From Faucicola sp902506225 (GTDB taxonomy: Bacteria > Pseudomonadota > Gammaproteobacteria > Pseudomonadales > Moraxellaceae): a stretch of 64,000 bases of DNA. The notes beneath the pieces are model-generated. The model ran no database searches. It saw only the letters and a list, made by a program, of their open reading frames with translations, and was not told where the DNA came from. The translations under genes were made by a program, and so were the position numbers. Positions within the stretch are counted from its first letter, which is position 1, and each line of letters starts with the position of its first letter. The stretch spans positions 930,001 to 994,000 of the forward strand of contig LR733345.1 in the NCBI GenBank assembly GCA_902506225.1, in the 5' to 3' direction. Positions 43,302-51,568 of the stretch are shown piece after piece.

Positions 43302-44378
43302 ATGCAAGCAAACACTCTCCCCAGTCAGTCAGTGACGGTTATTTTTCAAGGCGGTATCAACGTTCACCAGCTAGGGCAGGGCGGTGATGACGGCAGTGAT
43401 TTTTTGGCTAACGTCGCCAAAACCCGAGCAGCCTTGCCCCATGCAACCATTGTATTATCGACTTGGGATACGCTTGCGTTGCCCACCGAGTTTGACAGCG
43501 CCGACAAATTGGGTATCGATCAGCTGATTTTAAACCCAGATCCTGGTGGGCTACCCAATATTAAATTTGGCTACGACGCCCCTAACAACGTCAATCGACA
43601 AATCATCTCCACGCAAGCGGGTCTTAACCAAGTCAGCAACGAATATGCGCTGAAACTGCGCACCGATAGCTACTTGCTCAATGACAATCTACTACAATTT
43701 TATCGCTATTATACCCAGCAAGTAACATTACATTCACAGCGCCATTTATCCTCAAAAAGCGAAGGAACCGACTACTCGCCGATTGTAGTGCCGTCGTTTT
43801 TTACCATTGACCCCAGTATGTTTGAGCATATGGCGTTTCATATCAGCGATTGGGCGCAGTTTGGCAAGACCGATCGACTGCAGGCGTTTTGGTCGGCACC
43901 CCTGATGAGTAGGGACAATGCTACTTATTTTGAATCGCATGCACAAGATGTCGATGCCAAATTTGCGGACAATACCTTTCGCACGCGGCTTGCTGTCGAG
44001 CAGCATATTGCCAGTCATTATGCCAATCAAATCGGGTACGCTGCCACGCCAAGCTATTACAATGAACTCAACGAGCAGATTCTAGACGCGCACAAGGCAT
44101 TTTTGGCGAGTGACGTAATTGTGCTTGATATGACAGACTACGGGCTGCGGTTACCCAAATACGCGTGGACATTGACCGATACTTTTATGGCGATGAACTG
44201 CATCAGCCATGATGACTGGTATCAGCTGTTTTATCAATATTGGTATCCCAACCAAGTTGACGAAACCCGCTTGGCGCATGCGGATGAACGAGCGGTGATG
44301 AAAAGTATTGCCGCGGCAGAGTTTTATCAAACTAGCCCAGTCGATCAACAGCAGATTTTCTCCCGTCTTTATCCCTAA
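43302..44378 (+). CDS. WavE-like lipopolysaccharide/glycan biosynthesis protein
   Basis: This is a 358-residue cytoplasmic protein that I recognise as WavE family, named after a Vibrio cholerae LPS-core gene. The opening SVTVIFQGGINV, then ATIVLSTWDTLALP and QIISTQAGLNQVSNEYALKLRTDSYLL, are typical; the last resembles a GT-A-type donor region with an R-T-D. ERLFSRLYP-like FSRLYP is at the C-terminus. It is read in line with the five Ter-type genes after a 146-base gap and ends at a shared terminator. Its biochemical activity is not established. Confidence 0.7.
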   Translation: MQANTLPSQSVTVIFQGGINVHQLGQGGDDGSDFLANVAKTRAALPHATIVLSTWDTLALPTEFDSADKLGIDQLILNPDPGGLPNIKFGYDAPNNVNRQIISTQAGLNQVSNEYALKLRTDSYLLNDNLLQFYRYYTQQVTLHSQRHLSSKSEGTDYSPIVVPSFFTIDPSMFEHMAFHISDWAQFGKTDRLQAFWSAPLMSRDNATYFESHAQDVDAKFADNTFRTRLAVEQHIASHYANQIGYAATPSYYNELNEQILDAHKAFLASDVIVLDMTDYGLRLPKYAWTLTDTFMAMNCISHDDWYQLFYQYWYPNQVDETRLAHADERAVMKSIAAAEFYQTSPVDQQQIFSRLYP

Positions 44379-44389
44379 ATCCGCTAAAT

Positions 44390-44424
44390 AAAAAAGCTTA
44401 CCCAACAGATGGTAAGCTTTTTTT
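44390..44424. terminator. Bidirectional terminator between the two accessory sets
   Basis: AAAAAAGCTTACC pairs with GGTAAGCTTTTTTT around an 8-nt loop. It separates the plus-strand module from the minus-strand nucleotidyltransferase set. Confidence 0.92.
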
Positions 44425-44450
44425 CAACTAAACAATTAAACGCCAATTTT

Positions 44451-44506
44451 TAAACATCAACCTTTAACCATGAGCCCTTAAACATCAATCTTTAAACCGT
44501 GGGCTG
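44451..44506. repeat. Two-copy 27-28-bp repeat across a nucleotidyltransferase stop
   Basis: TAAACATCAACCTTTAACCATG (44451 on) is repeated as TAAACATCAATCTTTAAACCGTG (44479 on); about 23 of 26 aligned bases match. The gene's stop codon (44478-44480) lies at the junction, so the last codons (HGLKIDV) have a decayed copy in the 3' untranslated region. Confidence 0.85.
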
Positions 44507-45233
44507 TAAGCGCTTGGTATTCATCCGGCGTACCGCAAAAATCAATGTCGTCCTCCGTGATTTTGACATAGCCAACCCTGCCGCCTTGTGCGATTAATAA
44601 ATTATACATCGGGGCGATATAATATTCATTGTTAACCGTCAACTGTTGGGCAACCGCTTGTTGAAACAACGATAGATACTGCTGCTTGGATTTAAAATAA
44701 TACAAGCCATCACTGCAAAGATTGGAGATACGCTGTTTTTCAGTGGTTTTAATCACCTTATCATCGTCATCGACGGCGATAAATGACCAATGGTCGCCTT
44801 CGCCTTCAAATACTTCTAAATAGCCATCAACAGACTCTACCCAGTCAGGTTTTTCAAAACCATAGCGAAAGGTATCGATGTTAAAAATATAAATCGGCTC
44901 ATCGTCATCAATGCTAGTATCGCCGAGTCCCAGTTCAAGTCCTAGCCCCAGTCCAAGCGCTACTGTTTCAGCTTGTCCTGCTGTCTCGCCATCAAGGGTA
45001 TGAATCATAAAATTGCGCACACCCAAGCGCGTTAATCGCTCAGCAACAAATCGCGGGGTATCATACACATCGCGCACGATAAGCAAAAACAAATCGGTAC
45101 TAAAATAGCGCTCAAACGACTTGATTGCCAAATCAAATACAATGGTGTCGGCAATCGACAATTGATACTTAGGCACCTCAAAGCCCGCCTTAAAAAAACG
45201 ACTGCTTAGCCCTGCCATCGGAATTACGAACAT
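44478..45233 (-). CDS. Sugar-nucleotidyltransferase-like protein
   Basis: This 251-residue protein has the GT-A nucleotidyltransferase signature near its N-terminus: IPMAGLSSRFFKAGFEVPK, with Arg12 and Lys22, and a later metal-site NIDTF (118-122). It should transfer NMP from CTP, UTP or similar to a phosphorylated group. Residues 94-104 are a Gly-Leu repeat coded by six 6-bp units. It overlaps the upstream fusion gene by 10 bases, so translation is coupled. It resembles enzymes of capsule and LPS modification loci. The substrate is unknown. Confidence 0.78.
   Translation of the reverse strand: MFVIPMAGLSSRFFKAGFEVPKYQLSIADTIVFDLAIKSFERYFSTDLFLLIVRDVYDTPRFVAERLTRLGVRNFMIHTLDGETAGQAETVALGLGLGLELGLGDTSIDDDEPIYIFNIDTFRYGFEKPDWVESVDGYLEVFEGEGDHWSFIAVDDDDKVIKTTEKQRISNLCSDGLYYFKSKQQYLSLFQQAVAQQLTVNNEYYIAPMYNLLIAQGGRVGYVKITEDDIDFCGTPDEYQALTAHGLKIDV
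44925..44960. repeat. Six degenerate 6-bp in-frame units
   Basis: GAGTCC CAGTTC AAGTCC TAGCCC CAGTCC AAGCGC on the plus strand code the Gly-Leu-rich segment GLGLGLELGLG. The segment follows the GETAGQAETV helix of the nucleotidyltransferase and is probably a surface loop. Confidence 0.75.
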
Positions 45234-46798
45234 GTCACTGCCTCCATCACATACATTTTGTATAAACGATACGCATTGAGCAGCATGGCGCGCTGGCGAT
45301 CGGGTCTATCCGCGTGCAAGGGTAACATGGATAAAAACAATAACACCACCGCTGGCATGATAGATTCTGTGGTCATATCATTGACCCAGGTGCCGGCAAA
45401 AAATTCTTGCTGGATTTGATCCAAACGCTTATCAATATCAAATCGTATATCGCTGCCGCTAGGGCTATCGATAATTTCATAACGCCCTGCAATGATAAAG
45501 TCATACATACCAATCACAGAATGGGTGAGCTTGGCTAAATCATAGCTTGCGTTGCCAAAAATACTAAAATTGCCGTTAGAATCCGTGCCGCGTGGGTCAA
45601 AAACTTTTACCCGGCGACCGCGCATGTCATACATGATGTTGCTAAAACATAAATCGCCATGCATGACACTCACGGTGTTTGGCAGTGCCAAGGCTTTGTC
45701 GATACAGTCCTGCGCAATTTCTAGCGTACTGCCAAGCATCGTTTCATCATATATCACAGCTTTATTCAAATCGACATCGGCATCATCAGCATACGCGTAC
45801 AAGCGCTTTAAGGTTTTTTTATGGTACAAATCTTCGGCATACGATTTGGCAAACCCGGTTTCGATATGACGATGTACGTCGGACTGATTGGCCATACTAA
45901 AAAATTCTTTTAATAACTGAAAAATATGTTGCCAAAATTCAGTGGTATTTAACCCATGCACATACAACTCATTGAGCGGTAATAATGGCAAGAACTCTAA
46001 GCTATAACTAAACTGTCCGTCCACTTGCTGATAATCAATCAATTGCGGGGTAAAACGTCTGAGTGGCGCAGGGATATGGGTGTACCAATAAATTTCCGCT
46101 TCAATTTTGTTGTTGTCATCACTGCTTTTTGTGACAATGCCTTCACGAATCTGCAGTGAATTAAAGGCGCGTTCGGTGGTCATATTGGCGCGGGCATGAA
46201 TATAATGGACAAAATTACTGCAATCATAATACGGCTCAATGTTGACCGATTTCATTGCGATAGCTTGTTGGTACAAATAAATCGCCCGTACAAAATTTTT
46301 CTTACTAATCGCCAGCGCTTTAATTAACTCCAATCGTGAGGAAAAGGCAAAATACCCAATCCAATCGGTGGGGTTTTCTTTGATTTTTTTGGTTTGTTGC
46401 CAGTCGTATTGGCGCGTTTTATCTGACACACCAATACAATCTGAGTAATCAACTAAGTGGGGTAAAAATACATCCCCTTGGATGATACGAATATGCTGGT
46501 ATGATTTATCAATGGCTAGATTAAGCACATATAAAATCGTCTCGGACAATGCCAAATTTTCAGGGATTGTCACCACTTCAATGGGCAGTGACTCAATCAC
46601 TGCTTTTTCATTGAGGGTCAAGGTATAAGCTTCGGGTAGTGACAATAGAATTTTTTCATTGGGAAAGTGTTGGCGTACCACATCGACTTGCAGCTGTAAT
46701 AGTTTTTTATTGCCGATGGGCAGTATACAAGGCGGAATGCGCCCAATTTCTGCCTCAAATTCGGCATTGACATAGGAAGAGGCGTTAATGAGTATCAT
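45224..46798 (-). CDS. Fusion: nucleotidyltransferase-like domain plus APH-like kinase
   Basis: This is a 524-residue two-domain protein. Residues 1 to about 230 look like a GT-A nucleotidyltransferase (PCILPIGNKKLLQLQVDVV, IIQGDVFLP at 106-113) but lack a clear GxGxR loop, so activity is uncertain. Residues about 260-520 are an aminoglycoside-phosphotransferase/choline-kinase fold with the catalytic MHGDLCFSNIMYD (379-391) and the metal Asp401 in KVFDPRG. The pairing of kinase and nucleotidyltransferase recalls LicA/LicC-type activation of a small alcohol. It lies between a HAD phosphatase and a second nucleotidyltransferase. Confidence 0.75.
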   Translation of the reverse strand: MILINASSYVNAEFEAEIGRIPPCILPIGNKKLLQLQVDVVRQHFPNEKILLSLPEAYTLTLNEKAVIESLPIEVVTIPENLALSETILYVLNLAIDKSYQHIRIIQGDVFLPHLVDYSDCIGVSDKTRQYDWQQTKKIKENPTDWIGYFAFSSRLELIKALAISKKNFVRAIYLYQQAIAMKSVNIEPYYDCSNFVHYIHARANMTTERAFNSLQIREGIVTKSSDDNNKIEAEIYWYTHIPAPLRRFTPQLIDYQQVDGQFSYSLEFLPLLPLNELYVHGLNTTEFWQHIFQLLKEFFSMANQSDVHRHIETGFAKSYAEDLYHKKTLKRLYAYADDADVDLNKAVIYDETMLGSTLEIAQDCIDKALALPNTVSVMHGDLCFSNIMYDMRGRRVKVFDPRGTDSNGNFSIFGNASYDLAKLTHSVIGMYDFIIAGRYEIIDSPSGSDIRFDIDKRLDQIQQEFFAGTWVNDMTTESIMPAVVLLFLSMLPLHADRPDRQRAMLLNAYRLYKMYVMEAVTCS

Positions 46799-46844
46799 GG
46801 CGTTAAATTACCTTAACTGTCGTTATTGTTATGTTTATTTTTTA

Positions 46845-47216
46845 TTAAGGTGTTAAATCAAGTAGCTGGCAAATCTCTGCATAGCTTAGCTTGACCAATT
46901 CGTCAGGCCGAATAGCTTTGTCATCCACATAAAACCCTTCAAAGCCGCACCAAGGTTTACCCACATATAATTCATCATACGGGATATCATGTCGTCCCAG
47001 CCAATCGATGATAATTGGCAAGGTGTTTTTATTAATAGCGCCAATATTGCCTTGATAGGTGCGCATATTGCGACTGGTATTGATGACAATAGTAAACCCT
47101 TGTCGATGGTATTCTCTAAGTTTTTCGACAACTTGGGTGATGGGTTGGGCATTGGCATAGTCGCCATTTTGGGTGGTGCATAGGGTATCATCTAGGTCAA
47201 AGATTAGCCGCTTCAT
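46845..47216 (-). CDS. Small HAD phosphatase, EcbF/BcbF-like
   Basis: This 123-residue HAD phosphatase has the nucleophile motif LIFDLDDTLC (Asp7, Asp9), motif II NTSRNMRTYQGN and a conserved YVGKPWCGFEGFYVDD block. The size and motifs match the capsule-biosynthesis phosphatases EcbF/BcbF (family recalled from memory). It starts a minus-strand operon with the fusion gene 46 bases downstream. It probably dephosphorylates a sugar or polyol phosphate in the same pathway, which is inference. Confidence 0.8.
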   Translation of the reverse strand: MKRLIFDLDDTLCTTQNGDYANAQPITQVVEKLREYHRQGFTIVINTSRNMRTYQGNIGAINKNTLPIIIDWLGRHDIPYDELYVGKPWCGFEGFYVDDKAIRPDELVKLSYAEICQLLDLTP

Positions 47217-47647
47217 TGTTATTATGTTCCTAATATTGCAGTGATAGACTTAAACTAAAAATTTTTGTATTCTTAATAAAATCAAGCATTTGATTGTTAT
47301 TTTAACTTCAATACCTTAAAACGAATCCCTACCAAATGATATTACTTATTCATTACTTATTGTAATTTTAGGTAAAAATACAAGAAAAAAATCGATTATA
47401 GTGTTTAATCACAATGCTTAATATTGGCTAGATCGCTTTTAACCAATTAATCAATCGATGTTGACAATTTTTGAGAGTAAGCCATAGCACGAGAAATGCA
47501 GTAAAAAGCGGGTGAGAGGCTGATGAATCTAAATGAAATAGGTTGTGATTTGATGAAAGATTGGCTTTTATTAACGATGAGCTAACAGACTAAAAGATTA
47601 AAAGGCGAAAAACATTAAGCAAAAAACTGCGGCAAGGTATGGAAAAT
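47217..47647. other. AT-rich intergenic region in the accessory cluster
   Basis: This 431-base gap lies between the end of the beta-helix gene and the HAD gene start, so it should hold the HAD operon promoter (minus strand). On the plus strand there is a perfect TTGACA at 47461-47466 without a good -10. A 20-codon ORF at 47523-47585 has a GAGAGG too close to its ATG. I see no firm gene. Confidence 0.5.
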
Positions 47648-48838
47648 TTATTTGATAGCGACGTGACTATGTACTTTGTGCATACGACCCAGTGCGTTTT
47701 TCCAGCCACGGGCATTGGGCATAAAGGCTTGGCAATGATCTAAATGATAGCCATAGCCTGCATTGCCATACGCCATCAAAAAACTGCCATCCAAAAAACC
47801 TGACTGCCCTATGACAAAGCCATTACCTTGATTAAATCGCGCTTCAGCACCGTTACCGAGCAAGGTAGCATTGATTGCGGTATAGCCGTGGCCTTGATTG
47901 TGGTTGGCATTGGCGTGGGTGATATCGATACTGGCGTGATGACGGGCAAAATAGCCACCGACGACGTTTTCATTGCCAAGACTGCGATTGGCCAAAATAC
48001 GCCCGCCATTGTCGGCAAAATAGCCATAGCCATAATTGCGAAAGGCATTGGTACGTCGGTTGATGCTATTGCAGCTTAGCATGCCATTGTGCAGCGCCAA
48101 AAAGCCATGTTTATTTTCGCTGGCACTGGTATCATGGCACCACATCGAGCCATTGGTGAGTGCATAGAAACCTGCGATATGGTTGTGGGCAGACACGCTG
48201 TTATCGGCATTGATAAAGCCGCTGGATTCCGCGCAAAATCCAAAACCCAACTCTTCATCCAAATGCGCACAGTGATACGCCTCGCATTGCTGGGCATCTA
48301 TCGAGCCCCCATACGCGAAAAATCCAACATCGCCCGCAAACTGCACAATCACCCCAGGCTCACAGCGGATGCTTGAGCCAAAGCGGGCAGCAACCCCATA
48401 ATAAAACTTATTGATACGGACCTTTGACCCCACGAGCACTTGGCTATTGTAATTGCACATAATACCGGCACCATAGCCTTCATCTTGCCACTGTCCATAG
48501 CCCAAAAACGCCTTAGTCCCATTGATAGTCATGCCATCGATTTTAAAAATACCATTGCCCCGCTGCATCAAAAAGCCACAGCGGTTATAGGTATCATCAA
48601 AATGTAACTGTACCTTATCAGGATTGTCCAAATTGCCAATAATCTCTACCCGATCACTAAAAAAATCAATTTCAACTTGGCTTAAATAATACTCGCCATC
48701 GGCAATTTTGATTTGGATAAAGCCTTTATCACCCAAGTTATTTAATTGGCTTTTACAATAAGCCAAAGCCGCGTGAATAGTCGGTAATGTTTGCGGCACG
48801 TCAATACGTTGCCAGCGGTTGGATGCTTTTTTAATCAT
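47648..48838 (-). CDS. Right-handed parallel beta-helix repeat protein
   Basis: From ATG 48838 the protein is 396 residues with no signal peptide or membrane segment. The start is uncertain, as no ribosome site is visible, and the frame stays open to a TTG at 48901. After an N-terminal IHAALAYC... FIQIKIADGEYYL segment typical of pectate-lyase-like proteins, about nine repeats of roughly 22-24 residues follow, each with a G-[FY]-[FYG]-A motif (GFFAYGGS, GFCAESSG, GFYALTNGS, GFLALHNG, GYFADNGG, GYFARHHA, GYTAINAT). Such ladders form carbohydrate-binding or -cleaving surfaces. The specific function is unknown. Confidence 0.75.
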   Translation of the reverse strand: MIKKASNRWQRIDVPQTLPTIHAALAYCKSQLNNLGDKGFIQIKIADGEYYLSQVEIDFFSDRVEIIGNLDNPDKVQLHFDDTYNRCGFLMQRGNGIFKIDGMTINGTKAFLGYGQWQDEGYGAGIMCNYNSQVLVGSKVRINKFYYGVAARFGSSIRCEPGVIVQFAGDVGFFAYGGSIDAQQCEAYHCAHLDEELGFGFCAESSGFINADNSVSAHNHIAGFYALTNGSMWCHDTSASENKHGFLALHNGMLSCNSINRRTNAFRNYGYGYFADNGGRILANRSLGNENVVGGYFARHHASIDITHANANHNQGHGYTAINATLLGNGAEARFNQGNGFVIGQSGFLDGSFLMAYGNAGYGYHLDHCQAFMPNARGWKNALGRMHKVHSHVAIK

Positions 48839-48988
48839 AATAACAACAAGGTAACAAGTGATATGGCACTCAAGGTGAGTAGATCGACCATACATCGCCA
48901 AAAAACCTAGCGATAGTCAAAGCCATTGCAATTATCTAGGAAATAGCCGCTGTAATATGTTGGGTTTTCTTAGTGAATATGAAGTTTT

Positions 48989-49444
48989 TTATGACGTTTT
49001 AGGTTTTGCCAATTTTTCACTCAACGAATTCGCGACCCAGGCAGGACCAATCAACAAAAATTGTAAGTCTTCAAAAAATGACGGTTTTTTGCCTTCAATT
49101 TTGTGACCGACAAATTGCCCAATCCATGCTATCACAAATACGCCAAACCAAAACTTAAACCCAACTGGCAAGATAGCAATCGCTGCCAAGCAAAACAGCA
49201 CAAACATGCCCATGGCAATAAATAATTGCGTAGACAAGCGTAGATAAAACAGCATTACCAAAGCAATCAATACCAACGTAAACGCCGCCTGCCATGACAT
49301 TCCCATGCCTAAGATACTGGCAAAAATCGTGGGTACGCACAGCCAATGAATTTTTTTATTGATAGGATGTTGGTGACTCACGGCGTAGTCAGCCAACCAG
49401 CTTTGTAGGGATTTTTTTGAATGAAGCAGGGTCACGGTTGCCAT
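48989..49444 (-). CDS. Mpo1-like (DUF962) membrane protein
   Basis: This 151-residue protein has four predicted membrane helices and is of the DUF962/Mpo1 (YGL010w) family. Yeast Mpo1 is an Fe(II) dioxygenase that shortens 2-hydroxy fatty acids. The family's conserved start region WLADYAVSHQHPINKKIHWLCVP, with His residues, and the later FWFGVFVIAWIGQFVGHKIEGKKPS are both present. I use ATG 49444 because AAGGAAG precedes it; an upstream frame extension is ignored. Its substrate in this bacterium is unknown. Confidence 0.88.
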   Translation of the reverse strand: MATVTLLHSKKSLQSWLADYAVSHQHPINKKIHWLCVPTIFASILGMGMSWQAAFTLVLIALVMLFYLRLSTQLFIAMGMFVLFCLAAIAILPVGFKFWFGVFVIAWIGQFVGHKIEGKKPSFFEDLQFLLIGPAWVANSLSEKLAKPKTS

Positions 49445-49577
49445 AATCTTCTTCCTTAAAGATAATAAAGACAATAAAAAAAATTGCTGATAAAAAATGG
49501 GTGTGAATCCCATCAGTTACCCCTGAATCGTATCACACCCTAGTCGTTTGTCAAATCAGCAAATTTACACTGATAGG

Positions 49578-49625
49578 TTTTGATATCAGTGGCTTTTGAT
49601 ATTAATGGCTTTTGATATCAGTGAC
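49578..49625. repeat. Three-copy 16-bp repeat abutting the pnuC stop
   Basis: TTTTGATATCAGTGGC, TTTTGATATTAATGGC and TTTTGATATCAGTGAC occupy 49578-49593, 49594-49609 and 49610-49625. The array ends two bases from the minus-strand stop of pnuC (49628-49630). Confidence 0.92.
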
Positions 49626-49627
49626 TA

Positions 49628-50374
49628 TTACGCCAAGCCTTTGGCTTTTTGCTCACTGCGATACCACTCATACAGACCCACAAACGCATTGATTTGGTAC
49701 ACCATGGTTTGAATGGCAAAAATATAATTTTGCGACATCAAGTTGACAATCAGCCAGACAAAATTCACCGCAATCCATAACCACCAGTTGAATGAATAGC
49801 GTAAAATCATCGTGGCTTGCGCTGTGATGGATAGCACAAATGCCAACACATTAATCCAAAAAAAATCAATCACGCCCAAAAATTTACTGCCATCATTGGC
49901 GACTACGCCATAACCCATCGACGTTAGCCAATTATTGACAGTTGGAAATAATGCCAAGCCAATCGCGATAAAGGCAATGGTTACCAACCACACAATTTTA
50001 TTGGCTGATTTGGGAATCATATTGCCATCGCCATCGGTGTTTTTTGACCAATAAAAAATGCCATATAAATGGGTAAAAAAGTTAAACAATGGCGCGAGCA
50101 TCAAACCCACCGCACCCGCGGTTCCCTGTACAATGGTTTCACCTGCCGTTGCCAACATACCAAAGCCATTACCCGCGACATTGCGGCGAAAACTTAGCGA
50201 TACCACACACAATAGCCCGATAAAAGACACCCCCAAATAAAACCAGTCTAACGCTCGATGTTCTGTGGTCAACCAAAAGACCGTAGCCAATGCCACCACC
50301 CCAAAAAAGAACCATACCACCGTCCATTCTTGTGCCCATTCACCGGTAATTTTATCCAAAATCGCAATTCGCAT
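49628..50374 (-). CDS. pnuC: Nicotinamide mononucleotide/riboside transporter PnuC
   Basis: PnuC is an inner-membrane facilitator for nicotinamide riboside. It is 248 residues from ATG 50374, chosen because GGAGG lies just upstream. Seven to eight helices are predicted. The C-terminal FNWWLWIAVNFVWLIVNLMSQNYIFAIQTMVYQINAFVGLYEW contains the family's W..W..VN and Q-x-x-Y-x-x-N substrate motifs. It is followed upstream in the same direction by a NadR-like kinase gene that would trap the imported riboside. A three-copy repeat follows its stop. Confidence 0.93.
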   Translation of the reverse strand: MRIAILDKITGEWAQEWTVVWFFFGVVALATVFWLTTEHRALDWFYLGVSFIGLLCVVSLSFRRNVAGNGFGMLATAGETIVQGTAGAVGLMLAPLFNFFTHLYGIFYWSKNTDGDGNMIPKSANKIVWLVTIAFIAIGLALFPTVNNWLTSMGYGVVANDGSKFLGVIDFFWINVLAFVLSITAQATMILRYSFNWWLWIAVNFVWLIVNLMSQNYIFAIQTMVYQINAFVGLYEWYRSEQKAKGLA

Positions 50375-50456
50375 TTCGCCTCCAACAGTCATTACAACCA
50401 TAACAACATTTTTTAATTAAGTTTCAAAAAATAAAACCAAAAATTTTCAGCATATT

Positions 50457-50482
50457 TACCAAGCGTGTCTACTAAGCATGTC
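50457..50482. repeat. Two-copy 13-bp repeat downstream of the NadR-like gene
   Basis: TACCAAGCGTGTC and TACTAAGCATGTC are adjacent (11 of 13 match) and lie 12 bases beyond the minus-strand stop codon. Confidence 0.7.
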
Positions 50483-50494
50483 TAGAAAATTATT

Positions 50495-51568
50495 TTATGC
50501 CTCGATATCTTGATAGTGGTGAAAAACGTGTGTATCAATGAGCGCAATCGCATCCAAGAAGCGCTGATGATAGTCTGGACTATCAATAAACAGCGGCGCA
50601 ATATGATGACGGGCAAAGATTTGTTTCAAACGATTTTCAAAACGCTCACGCTGGGACTCGCTGCCTAGGGAGCGCATCCCATCAGCGACCCAAGGGGTGT
50701 TATTGGCAAGCATCAGGGTATAATCTAAGCGAAATTCATCGATACAGGCGGTCAAAAACGGGTGGGTACGCCCTTCATATTCTTCACAGAATGCTTGCGT
50801 GGTCACAAAATCTGTATCCACCAAAGTGATTGGGGCAGGGGCAAAGCGTTTGGCGGCGCGTATCGCTTGTTCATGGTCAGTTGCCATGAGCGGATAGTCA
50901 TCGTATTGCATACCAAGCTCAGTACCGCCCAAATCGGTTTGCACAAACAGCCGTCCCATTTCTAAGCCATAGCTTGCACCATAATAGTTTGCTAGTTTAT
51001 ATAGTAGTGTGGTTTTACCTGAGCTTTCACCACCCACCAATGCCACAGTTTTGGTGTAGTCACCTCGCGCTTGCGGGTGAATGGCTGACCAATACAGCGC
51101 GGGGTTATTGTGAATCTTGCGGCTATCAAAACCATGTTGGCGTGGCGTGGTCACCACCGGTAAATGTAAATCATAATCGACAAACGGATGGGTTTCATCC
51201 ATAAACACCACAGGGGCTACTGTCCCTGTGTCATGGCTAGACGTGCTCAACTTAGGATAACGTTGTTGCAAATCCGCTAATACCGCATTGACCTCATTAA
51301 CGCTCAAATCTTGATAATTGTCTTCATACGAGGGCGTTACCAAATCAGGTAAAATCTCTATATGCACAAATGGCAAATCAGCAAATGCCATGGTCATCCA
51401 GCGCGCTTTGTCTTTTAAATCAATGGAAAAATTTGGATTTGGCGCAGGGTGAGCGGTAATAAAAATATATAAATCTTTGACTTGCCCAGACGCATGTAAA
51501 ATCGTTCTTACATGCCCCAAATGCAGCGGCTCAAAATGTCCAATAATGATACCCACATCTTGCATCAT
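50495..51568 (-). CDS. nadR: NadR-like NMN adenylyltransferase / nicotinamide riboside kinase
   Basis: This 357-residue enzyme has two domains. The N-terminal nucleotidyltransferase carries GHFEPLHLGHV (about 9-19) and lies at about 1-165. The C-terminal kinase has the P-loop GGESSGKTTLLYKL (about 180-193). The helix-turn-helix repressor domain of enteric NadR is absent, so it is a purely catalytic form. It starts with two ATGs after GAGGAAA. With pnuC about 120 bases downstream it forms an NAD salvage pair. Confidence 0.93.
   Translation of the reverse strand: MMQDVGIIIGHFEPLHLGHVRTILHASGQVKDLYIFITAHPAPNPNFSIDLKDKARWMTMAFADLPFVHIEILPDLVTPSYEDNYQDLSVNEVNAVLADLQQRYPKLSTSSHDTGTVAPVVFMDETHPFVDYDLHLPVVTTPRQHGFDSRKIHNNPALYWSAIHPQARGDYTKTVALVGGESSGKTTLLYKLANYYGASYGLEMGRLFVQTDLGGTELGMQYDDYPLMATDHEQAIRAAKRFAPAPITLVDTDFVTTQAFCEEYEGRTHPFLTACIDEFRLDYTLMLANNTPWVADGMRSLGSESQRERFENRLKQIFARHHIAPLFIDSPDYHQRFLDAIALIDTHVFHHYQDIEA

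Noticed and set aside
37706..48838. A full tellurite-resistance operon
   Set aside because: No TerA-F, TerX/Y/W or TehB protein is coded in the window; only the biosynthetic companion genes are present.
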